This document shows positions 1 through 5,177 of a stretch of DNA of 7,396 bases, one piece after another; the stretch's first letter is position 1, and every line of letters begins with the position of its first letter. This DNA is from Alphaproteobacteria bacterium. GTDB lineage: Bacteria; Pseudomonadota; Alphaproteobacteria; Rhodobacterales; Rhodobacteraceae. The stretch covers positions 1 through 7,396 of the forward strand of contig RFIR01000473.1 in the NCBI GenBank assembly GCA_003695135.1, written 5' to 3'. The translations under genes were made by a program, and so were the position numbers. The notes beneath the pieces are model-generated. The model made no database searches, was not told the DNA's origin, and saw nothing but the letters and a program-made list of their open reading frames with translations.

Positions 1-426
1 ACGCGCAAGATCTACGCCAATCTCAAGGATGCGCAGGAGGTTCTGGAGATCGGCATGAACCGGGCGGTGGAGCTCTTGGCGCAGAAGGCGGCGCGCGGCG
101 CCAATGGCGGGCGCAACGCCGAGCCCCTGAAGGCGCTGGGCGAGCATCCCGACGGTGGCGCGGTCAATGTCATGGCCGGCCGCTATGGTCCTTACGTGAA
201 GTGGGAGAAGATCAACGCGACCCTTCCGAAGGATCTCGATCCGGCCGACGTCACGCTCGAGAAGGCGCTGGAACTGATCGAGGCGAAGCGGGCGGCCAGG
301 GGGGGCAAGGGCAAGGCGCGCAAACCCGCCGGAGGCAGGAAAGCCGCAGGCACGAAAACCGCCCGCGCGAAGACCGCGCGCAAACCGGCCGAACCCGATG
401 CGCTGATCGACGAGGACGGGGCGTAG
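1..426 (+). CDS. topA: DNA topoisomerase I, C-terminal part (5' end outside window)
   Basis: This is the last 141 codons of a type IA topoisomerase, which relaxes negatively supercoiled DNA. The frame is open from base 1 and ends at TAG 424-426; the catalytic Toprim and tyrosine domains lie upstream of the window. The visible part carries a C-terminal topoisomerase repeat typical of alphaproteobacterial TopA: the segment around VMAGRYGPYVKW, then INATLPKDLDPADVTLEKAL, which matches the conserved GRYGPYVK...NATLPK signature. The last 40 or so residues form a Lys/Arg/Ala-rich tail (GGKGKARKPAGGRK-like) ending in an acidic LIDEDGA; such tails generally contribute to nonspecific DNA binding. The next gene on the same strand, rnr, starts 182 bp downstream, an order I recall as common in Rhodobacterales. 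An internal ATG at 55 is not the true start, because similarity continues upstream to the window edge. Confidence 0.93.
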   Translation, partial: TRKIYANLKDAQEVLEIGMNRAVELLAQKAARGANGGRNAEPLKALGEHPDGGAVNVMAGRYGPYVKWEKINATLPKDLDPADVTLEKALELIEAKRAARGGKGKARKPAGGRKAAGTKTARAKTARKPAEPDALIDEDGA

Positions 427-470
427 ATCCCGCCATTGTCCGGCCGCGCCCTTCCGCCCCACCAGACTTC

Positions 471-499
471 TTCTTGGCAAAAATACTCCCGCCGGAGGC
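471..499. repeat. Short intergenic hairpin motif (Rhodobacterales-type CTCCCGCCGGAGG)
   Basis: Between topA and rnr lies TTCTTGGCAAAAATACTCCC followed by GCCGGAGGC. CTCC (486-489) pairs with GGAG (494-497) around a CGCC loop. Read on the minus strand, the hairpin is followed by TATTTTT, a weak terminator-like arrangement, although both neighbouring genes run on the plus strand. From memory, near-identical motifs occur in many intergenic regions of Rhodobacter- and Paracoccus-like genomes; I cannot verify that here. The stem is only 4 bp, so function as a terminator is doubtful. The rest of this 182-bp gap shows nothing recognisable. Confidence 0.4.
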
Positions 500-597
500 G
501 TGCCCGGCGCGACCACCGGCGCGTTGGCGGGCATCCTGGCGCATGCTCGACCCCCACCAGCCGGGTTTCGCCCTGTTCGGCGCCCGGTACGCATGCT

Positions 598-602
598 AGG
601 GG
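598..602 (+). promoter_or_regulatory. Ribosome binding site of rnr
   Basis: AGGGG sits 6 nt upstream of the ATG at 609 and fixes this start. No other in-frame ATG lies near it, and the protein begins directly with the expected N-terminal helix-turn-helix. Confidence 0.6.
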
Positions 603-608
603 CGGGCG

Positions 609-2825
609 ATGAAGTCCTTCCCCGACAAGACCGCCATCCTCGCCTGGGTGCGCGACAATCCCGACATGGCCAGCAAGCGCGACATTGCGCGCGCCTTCGG
701 GATCAAGGGGGCCGACCGCGTTGCGCTGAAGGAGATGCTGCGCGAGCTGCAGGAAGAAGGCCTGCTGTCGGGCGACCGCAAGGCCTATCGCGATCCCGCC
801 TCGCTGCCGCCCGTCGCCGTGCTGGTGGTGCGCGGCACCGATCACGAGGGCGATCTCTTCGCCAAGCCACAGTACTGGGAGGGCGCGGGCGCACCGCCGC
901 GGGTGCTGATGGTCGGGCGCGGCCCGGCGCTGGGGCCGGGCGACCGGGTGCTGGCGCGCATCTCGCGGCACCGCGGGGATGACGGCTTTGCCTGGGAGGG
1001 CCGGACCATCCGGCGCATCGGCACCGGGCCGGCGCTGGTGCTCGGCATCTTCCGCGAGGCCGGGCGCGGCGGGCGCGTCGAGCCCATCGAGCGCGGCGCG
1101 CGGCGCGACTGGATCGTGGCGCCGGGCGAGACCGCCGGCGCCCGGCCGGGCGAGCTGGTGGAGGCCGAGCGCGCCGGCCCCGGCGGGCGGGTGCAGGTGC
1201 TGCGCCGGCTGGGCGATCCCTCCGAACCGCGGGCGATCTCGCTCATCGCCATCCACGCCCACGGCCTGCCGGTCGCGTTCTCCGATGCCGCGCTGGCCGA
1301 GGCCGATGCCGCGCAACCGGTCACGCTAGAGGATCGGGCCGATCTGCGGCATCTGCCGCTCCTGACCATCGACCCGGAGGATGCGCGCGACCATGACGAC
1401 GCCGTCGCCGCGCTGCCCGATCCCGATCCCTCCAATCCCGGCGGCTGGCAGATCTGGGTCGCCATCGCCGATGTCGCCCATTACGTGCGCCCGGGCTCGG
1501 CGCTCGACCGCGATGCGCGCGAACGGGGCAACTCGACCTATTTCGCCGACCGGGTGGTGCCGATGCTGCCAGAGGCGCTGTCAGGCGATCTGTGCTCGCT
1601 GCATGAGGGTGCCGACAGGCCCTGCATCGCCCTCGAGCTGACCGTGGATCGCGAGGGCAACACGCGCGGGCAGCGTTTCCATCGCGCGCTGATGCGCTCG
1701 GTGGCCTCGCTGACCTATGCCCAGGCCCAGGCTGCCTTCGACGGAAGACCCGATGCGGTGACCGAGCCGCTGATGGAAGGCGCGCTCGCCCCGCTTCTGG
1801 GCGCCTATCGCGCGCTGGCCGCGGCGCGCGAGCGGCGCCGACCCCTCGATCTCGACCTGCCCGAGCGCGAGATCCGGCTGTCGGAGACCGGCGAGGTGGT
1901 CTCGGTGGGCTTCCGCGACCGGCTGGAGGCGCATCGGCTGATCGAGGAATTCATGATCCGCGCCAATGTCGCCGCGGCCGAGATCCTGCAGCTGAAACGG
2001 GTGCCGCTGATCTATCGCGTCCACGAGGTGCCGCCGCCGGAAAAGCTCGACACTCTGCGCGAGATCGCCGAGGGGGCGGGGCTGGCGCTGTCGAGGGGCC
2101 AGGTGATCACCACCGCCGTCTTCAACCGCCTGCTCGAACAGGCGTCGGGAACCGACGTGGCCGAGATCGTCCACATGGCGGTGCTGCGCGCCCAGACCCA
2201 GGCCTATTATTCGCCCGATCCGCTGGGGCATTTCGGTCTCAATCTGCGGGCATACGCGCATTTCACCTCGCCGATCCGCCGCTATGCCGATCTTGTGCTG
2301 CACCGCGCGCTGATCCGCGCCCATGGCTGGGGCGATGACGGGCTGAGCGAGGCGGAGATCGACACGCTCGCCGCCACCGCCGAGCACATCTCGATGACCG
2401 AGCGCCGCTCGATGGATGCCGAACGCGACACCGCCGACCGCTATCTCGCCGCCTTTCTGAAGGACAGGGTCGGGGCGAGCTTTTCGGCCCGCGTCTCGGG
2501 TGTGTCGCGCGCGGGCGTGTTCGCGCGGCTCGACGAGACCGGCGCCGACGGCTTCATCCCCGTCTCGACGCTGGGCATGGAGTATTTCCGCCACGATCCC
2601 GACCGCCAGACCCTGACCGGGGTGGAAAGCGGCACGGTCTTCAAGCTGGGGCTGCGGCTGCAGGTGCGGCTGGCCGAGGCGGAGCCGATCACCGGCGGGC
2701 TGCTGCTGCAGATCGAGCGGATCGAGGACCGGCCGGCGAAGGGCGGTGCCCGTCGCCCCCTGCATCGCAAGAGGCCGGAACCGGGGCGGCGCCGGCCGGT
2801 CAGGCGTCGCGCGAGACGCGACTGA
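609..2825 (+). CDS. rnr: Ribonuclease R (3'-5' exoribonuclease, RNB family)
   Basis: RNase R degrades structured RNA processively from the 3' end and acts in mRNA turnover and in rRNA and tmRNA quality control in the cytoplasm. Domains in order: an RNase R-type winged helix at about residues 5-60, OB/cold-shock domains at about 65-240, the RNB catalytic domain at about 240-570, and an S1 RNA-binding domain at about 618-705. The catalytic metal-binding motif IDPEDARDHDD is intact: D255, D261 and D263 correspond to E. coli D272, D278 and D280. The later signature SPIRRYADLVLHRAL (residues 554-568) is also present. The protein ends in a strongly basic tail (about 711-738, rich in Arg and Lys), as in other RNase R proteins. 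The length of 738 aa is normal for alphaproteobacteria (E. coli 813 aa). RNase II is less likely because of the N-terminal winged helix and basic tail. Transcription probably continues from upstream or starts in the topA-rnr gap, where I saw no convincing promoter. Confidence 0.96.
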   Translation: MKSFPDKTAILAWVRDNPDMASKRDIARAFGIKGADRVALKEMLRELQEEGLLSGDRKAYRDPASLPPVAVLVVRGTDHEGDLFAKPQYWEGAGAPPRVLMVGRGPALGPGDRVLARISRHRGDDGFAWEGRTIRRIGTGPALVLGIFREAGRGGRVEPIERGARRDWIVAPGETAGARPGELVEAERAGPGGRVQVLRRLGDPSEPRAISLIAIHAHGLPVAFSDAALAEADAAQPVTLEDRADLRHLPLLTIDPEDARDHDDAVAALPDPDPSNPGGWQIWVAIADVAHYVRPGSALDRDARERGNSTYFADRVVPMLPEALSGDLCSLHEGADRPCIALELTVDREGNTRGQRFHRALMRSVASLTYAQAQAAFDGRPDAVTEPLMEGALAPLLGAYRALAAARERRRPLDLDLPEREIRLSETGEVVSVGFRDRLEAHRLIEEFMIRANVAAAEILQLKRVPLIYRVHEVPPPEKLDTLREIAEGAGLALSRGQVITTAVFNRLLEQASGTDVAEIVHMAVLRAQTQAYYSPDPLGHFGLNLRAYAHFTSPIRRYADLVLHRALIRAHGWGDDGLSEAEIDTLAATAEHISMTERRSMDAERDTADRYLAAFLKDRVGASFSARVSGVSRAGVFARLDETGADGFIPVSTLGMEYFRHDPDRQTLTGVESGTVFKLGLRLQVRLAEAEPITGGLLLQIERIEDRPAKGGARRPLHRKRPEPGRRRPVRRRARRD

Positions 2826-2840
2826 CGCGGCACCCAGGCT

Positions 2841-2868
2841 CTTGAAAGCGCGGGCGGATTTCCTATTT
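2841..2868 (+). promoter_or_regulatory. Sigma-32 (RpoH)-type heat-shock promoter for ibpA
   Basis: CTTGAAA (2841-2847), 14 nt, then CCTATTT (2862-2868) closely resembles the RpoH consensus CTTGAAA-N11-16-CCCATNT and alphaproteobacterial variants with CTATNT. It begins 15 bp after the rnr stop. Transcription would start near 2875, about 95 nt before the ibpA ATG. Sequence match only. Confidence 0.75.
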
Positions 2869-2917
2869 CTCTGATGGCCGGTTGCCGATCGCGGGGCCGG
2901 TCACAGAGACGAATCCA

Positions 2918-2968
2918 GGCCTGTCCCGATGGAAGGCCGCGAAAGCAATCGCTTCGAAAGGAGGATGC
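2918..2968 (+). promoter_or_regulatory. Candidate ROSE-like RNA thermometer in ibpA 5' leader
   Basis: Two hairpins can be drawn in the leader. Upstream, GGCCT (2918-2922) pairs with AGGCC (2934-2938), continued by TCC (2924-2926) with GGA (2931-2933) around a CGAT tetraloop. Downstream, TCGCT (2949-2953) faces AGGA (2959-2962) of the Shine-Dalgarno sequence, and GCA (2945-2947) pairs with TGC (2966-2968). The known ROSE signature is U(U/C)GCU opposite the SD with a G-G mismatch, and it is frequent upstream of ibpA/hspA in alpha- and gammaproteobacteria. The heat-shock gene, RpoH-like promoter, leader length and motif all agree. The folding was done by eye. Confidence 0.6.
2957..2964 (+). promoter_or_regulatory. 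Strong Shine-Dalgarno that decides the ibpA start
   Basis: AAAGGAGG lies 6 nt before the ATG at 2971. It abuts the alternative ATG at 2965 with no spacer and lies downstream of the ATG at 2929, so 2971 is the functional start. Part of it is the strand occluded in the proposed thermometer hairpin. Confidence 0.8.
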
Positions 2969-2970
2969 AG

Positions 2971-3453
2971 ATGCGCAGCTTCGATCTCACCCCGCTTTAC
3001 CGATCCACCGTCGGCTTCGACCGTTTCGCCAGCCTGCTCGACACCGTGCTGTCGAACGCGCAGGCGACCGAGACCGGCTATCCGCCCTACAACATCGAGA
3101 AGACGGGCGATGATGCCTATCGCATCACGGTTGCCGTGGCCGGTTTCTCCGATGACGAGCTCTCGGTGGAATCGCGTGACAATGTCCTGATCATCTCCGG
3201 CCGCAAGGAGGCGAAGGAGGAAGACGAGAGCCGCTACCTGCATCGCGGCATCGCCACCCGTGCCTTCGAGCGCCGCTTCCAGCTGGCCGATTACGTCCGG
3301 GCCGAATCGGCGCGGACCGAAAACGGTCTGCTGCATGTCGATCTGGTGCGCGAGGTGCCCGAGGCGCTGAAACCGCGCAAGATCGAAATCGCCCATGGCC
3401 CGATGATCGAGAGCGCGGTCGAGGGCAAGAAGGCCAAGGCGCGCGCGCACTGA
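2971..3453 (+). CDS. ibpA: Small heat-shock protein, Hsp20/IbpA family
   Basis: This is an ATP-independent holdase chaperone that binds unfolding proteins in the cytoplasm and hands them to DnaK/ClpB. From ATG 2971 it is 160 aa. The N-terminus MRSFDLTPLYRSTVGFDR is nearly that of E. coli IbpA, which supports this start over the longer frame from 2929. The alpha-crystallin domain spans about residues 38-130 and includes YPPYNIE, the AVAGFSDDEL segment, RGIATRAFERRFQLADYV and the closing A-x3-NGLL-HVDL motif. The C-terminal I-x-I anchor is present as IEI (138-140). A short Lys/Ala-rich extension follows. It is monocistronic by layout: its own RpoH-like promoter after rnr, a candidate ROSE thermometer in the leader, and an intrinsic terminator 26 bp after the stop. 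Nothing unusual in composition or length. Confidence 0.95.
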   Translation: MRSFDLTPLYRSTVGFDRFASLLDTVLSNAQATETGYPPYNIEKTGDDAYRITVAVAGFSDDELSVESRDNVLIISGRKEAKEEDESRYLHRGIATRAFERRFQLADYVRAESARTENGLLHVDLVREVPEALKPRKIEIAHGPMIESAVEGKKAKARAH

Positions 3454-3478
3454 TTGCCGCCAGAGGCCGGACATGGCG

Positions 3479-3507
3479 GGCCCGCACTGCAAGGCGCGGG
3501 CCTTTTT
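3479..3507 (+). terminator. Rho-independent terminator of ibpA
   Basis: GGCCCGC (3479-3485) pairs with GCGGGCC (3496-3502) as a perfect 7-bp GC stem with a 10-nt loop, followed directly by TTTTT (3503-3507). It lies just after the ibpA stop codon. Confidence 0.88.
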
Positions 3508-3531
3508 CATGCCTGATACCAGCCGCCTAAA

Positions 3532-3813
3532 TCACTGCCCGCTGCCCGGCTTCGTGCCGTGAGCGGGGTGATGGTGTCGGGGTCGTTGGCGCGGACGATC
3601 CGCACGGCCCTTGCAGGTGATCGCCTGGCAGCCGTCGAGGCGCGTTCCCTCGCGCGTGATCACCCGGCAGGCGCCGGTGCGGTCTGCCGGCCGGAGGGCG
3701 AATGCGCTGTACAGGCCAAACGATAATCCTCGCCCATGTGCAATGACTGGAATGCCCTGCAATACATGGATGCAGGCGGATTCTCGAAAAGCACAAGGCT
3801 TTGCAGGGATCAT
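3532..3813 (-). CDS. Hypothetical small ORF, possibly the 3' remnant of a truncated gene
   Basis: An open frame of 93 codons from ATG 3813 to TGA 3532. I do not recognise it. The part that looks coding is the C-terminal two thirds (about 3532-3723): it has mostly G/C third positions and a protein-like stretch GACRVITREG, then RLDGCQAITCKG, with three cysteines. It then ends in a His/Pro/Arg-rich tail. The part nearer the start (about 3724-3813) is less GC-rich, contains a TGCAGG hairpin and does not look coding. No Shine-Dalgarno is evident, and the 101-bp repeat begins just upstream at 3817. A 5'-truncated gene whose beginning was lost when the repeat region formed would explain this. It may equally be non-coding. 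The 3508-3816 gap contains nothing else I can name. Confidence 0.3.
   Translation of the reverse strand: MIPAKPCAFRESACIHVLQGIPVIAHGRGLSFGLYSAFALRPADRTGACRVITREGTRLDGCQAITCKGRADRPRQRPRHHHPAHGTKPGSGQ
3756..3776. repeat. Small inverted repeat (hairpin)
   Basis: CCTGCA (3756-3761) and TGCAGG (3771-3776) form a 6-bp stem around a 9-nt loop. A third TTGCAGGG occurs at about 3801-3808. The function is unknown; it lies in the less GC-rich stretch before the 101-bp repeat. Confidence 0.4.
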
Positions 3814-3872
3814 GGTTGCGCGCCCGTAAAGTAATTAGAAAATAATTCCCCAATCAATATTTAACAATCAAC

Positions 3873-3888
3873 AGTGAAAATAATCACA
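3873..3888. promoter_or_regulatory. CRP/FNR-family-like palindrome in repeat copy 1
   Basis: AGTGA-N6-TCACA matches the CRP consensus TGTGA-N6-TCACA at 9 of 10 specified bases. The same 16 bases are conserved in copy 2 (7343-7358). No experimental support; the surrounding AT-rich DNA raises the chance of coincidental matches. Confidence 0.4.
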
Positions 3889-3896
3889 ACATGACC

Positions 3897-3917
3897 GGCG
3901 CCGCATTTCGCGGCGCC
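3897..3917. repeat. Perfect 8-bp GC hairpin inside repeat copy 1
   Basis: GGCGCCGC and GCGGCGCC flank an ATTTC loop. The hairpin starts 3 nt after the conserved ATG at 3891. It lacks a T-run on either side, so it is not a standard intrinsic terminator. It is repeated exactly in copy 2. Confidence 0.8.
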
Positions 3918-3963
3918 AGCGCGGAGCGACAGGGTCTGGCCAGCGGAGTTTCGCGGGGATCTC

Positions 3964-4028
3964 TTCCAATTACTTTACGCGCCGCGCAGCACAGCTTGGC
4001 AGACAACGCGTTCCGCCCGCGATGCCCG
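3964..4028 (+). repeat. Left inverted repeat bounding the catabolic operon
   Basis: Reads TTCCAATTACTTTACGCGCC, then GCGCAG, a variable hexamer, TTGGCAGA, and on to GATGCCCGG. Its reverse complement matches 7246-7310. I count about 44 of 54 aligned positions identical over 3964-4017, with one gap. Weaker collinear blocks continue to about 4100 (TTCCGCAGGGG at 4044-4054, CTCCGCA at 4066-4072, CCGGCATG at 4093-4100). The first 20 bp are also an inverted copy of the left end of the 101-bp repeat. The remaining gap from 4100 to 4295 shows only the weak ORF described separately. Confidence 0.7.
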
Positions 4029-4035
4029 GTTGGGC

Positions 4036-4296
4036 TCATCCTGTTCCGCAGGGGGGCTTCCGATTCTCCGCATCTCCGAAGACTGTCACTTGCCGGCATG
4101 GCGCCGTCGCCTCCGGGCCGGCCGAAAGCCCCGGCGCCCGCCGGGCCATCGCCCCCCGGGTCCACGCTTCGGCAGCGGCCCGGCGAACATCTCTCAGCGC
4201 CGCGGGCGGCGGATCGTCGTCGCCGACCAGCCCGACACCATTGCCCGGGTCACAGCGCGGGGCCGCGCAAGGATCAGCGGTCGGGGCGATTGGCAT
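4036..4296 (-). CDS. Weak candidate ORF overlapping the amidohydrolase stop
   Basis: An 86-codon frame whose ATG (4296-4294) overlaps the TGA of the amidohydrolase in the arrangement TGATG, typical of translationally coupled genes. The product is unrecognised: Pro/Ala/Arg-rich, with a GLVGDDDPPPAALRDVRRAA stretch, and no signal peptide or membrane segment. Its last 20 or so codons run into the degenerate inverted repeat (about 3964-4105), so it could be the start of a third operon gene cut off by the repeat. Random high-GC open frames of this length are common, so confidence is low. Confidence 0.2.
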   Translation of the reverse strand: MPIAPTADPCAAPRCDPGNGVGLVGDDDPPPAALRDVRRAAAEAWTRGAMARRAPGLSAGPEATAPCRQVTVFGDAENRKPPCGTG

Positions 4297-5168
4297 CAGG
4301 CCAGCCCAAGCAGGCGGGCGGCATTGCCCTTGAGGATGTCGGGGCGGACCTCGTCGCGGATGGCGATCCCCTCGAAATCGCTCAGCCAGCGTTCGGGGGT
4401 GATCATCGGCCAGTCCGAGCCGAACAGCACCTTCCGCCGAAGGATCGAGTTGCAGTAGCGCACGAGGATGTCGGGGAAGTATTTCGGCGACCAGCCGGAG
4501 AGGTCGATATAGACATTCGGCTTGTGCTGGGCCACGGCCAGCGCCTCCTCCTGCCAGGGAAAGGAGGGGTGGGCGAGGATGATGCGCATGTCGGGAAAAT
4601 CCACCGCCACATCGTCGAGATGCATCGGGTTGGAGTATTTCAGCCGCATGTAATTGCCCGCCCGCATGCCGGATCCGACCCCGGTCTGCCCGGTATGGAA
4701 CAGCGCGATGGCGCCTTCCTCGGCAATGGCCTCGTAAAGCCCGTAGGCCAGCCGGTCATTGGGAAAGAAGCCCTGCATGGTGGGGTGGAACTTGAAGCCG
4801 CGGATGCCGAAATCGCGCATCAGCCGCCGCGCCTCGCGCACGCCGGTCCGGCCCTTGTGCGGGTCGATCGACGCGAAGGGGATCAGCACATCGGCATTCT
4901 CGGCGGCGAGTGCCGCCACCTCCTCATTGGCATAGCGGCGATAGCCGGTCTCGCGCTCGGCATCGACGGGAAAGATCACCGCGGCGATGTTCTGGGCCCG
5001 GTAATGCGCCGCCGTCTCCGGTACAGTGGGTGGATGCTGCCAGGGCGCGCGGAAATACTTCGCCATGGTGCTCTGCAGCTCGTCATAGCCGTCATCGGCG
5101 TGGTTTCCGCATGGCTCCTCGGCATGGGTGTGGATGTCGATGGCGCGGATGTTTTCCAGATCGATCAT
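4296..5168 (-). CDS. Amidohydrolase family 2 (ACMSD-like) metal-dependent hydrolase or decarboxylase
   Basis: A 290-aa cytoplasmic TIM-barrel enzyme of the amidohydrolase-2 family, which contains ACMSD, gamma-resorcylate decarboxylase and C-C-bond hydrolases. All expected metal and catalytic positions are visible: D11-x-H13-x-H15 (AIDIHTH), H128 in FKFHP, H158 in LFHTG, H200 in ILAHP and D252 in FGSDWP. No signal peptide. The ATG at 5168 is preceded by a GAGG Shine-Dalgarno that overlaps the end of the upstream ligase gene; the two genes are 9 nt apart and must be one operon. As I recall, in the p-coumarate cluster of Rhodococcus jostii RHA1 an amidohydrolase (CouO) cleaves the side chain of a CoA-activated hydroxycinnamate intermediate, so a similar role is an attractive inference. 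Decarboxylation or hydrolysis of another aromatic acid is also possible. Family call is secure; substrate unknown. Confidence 0.9.
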   Translation of the reverse strand: MIDLENIRAIDIHTHAEEPCGNHADDGYDELQSTMAKYFRAPWQHPPTVPETAAHYRAQNIAAVIFPVDAERETGYRRYANEEVAALAAENADVLIPFASIDPHKGRTGVREARRLMRDFGIRGFKFHPTMQGFFPNDRLAYGLYEAIAEEGAIALFHTGQTGVGSGMRAGNYMRLKYSNPMHLDDVAVDFPDMRIILAHPSFPWQEEALAVAQHKPNVYIDLSGWSPKYFPDILVRYCNSILRRKVLFGSDWPMITPERWLSDFEGIAIRDEVRPDILKGNAARLLGLA

Positions 5169-5177
5169 GGCTTGCCC

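Larger units (their letters stand above)
3817..3917 (+). repeat. 101-bp direct repeat, copy 1
   Basis: Aligned without gaps to 7287-7387 (offset 3470) this segment is identical at 98 of 101 positions, with differences at 3824, 3848 and 3864. In order it holds a GC-rich edge (TGCGCGCCC), an AT-rich core of 65 nt with about one quarter G+C (3826-3890), a CRP/FNR-like palindrome at 3873-3888, an ATG at 3891, and a perfect hairpin at 3897-3917. The low GC contrasts sharply with the surrounding DNA. An inverted partial copy of its left end follows at 3964-3983, giving 3821-3983 a MITE-like outline. There is no transposase gene and no clear target-site duplication. Confidence 0.92.

Noticed and set aside
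1581..2765. 394-codon minus-strand frame
   Set aside because: Shadow of rnr, which has full catalytic and S1 motifs on the plus strand.
2929..2970. Longer ibpA start at 2929 (or 2965)
   Set aside because: The strong Shine-Dalgarno at 2957-2964 lies downstream of 2929 and abuts 2965. The conserved IbpA N-terminus begins at 2971.
4255..4268. GCGCGG/CCGCGC hairpin downstream of the amidohydrolase as an operon terminator
   Set aside because: The loop is only 2-4 nt and no T-run follows on the minus strand; GC-rich palindromes of this size are common here.
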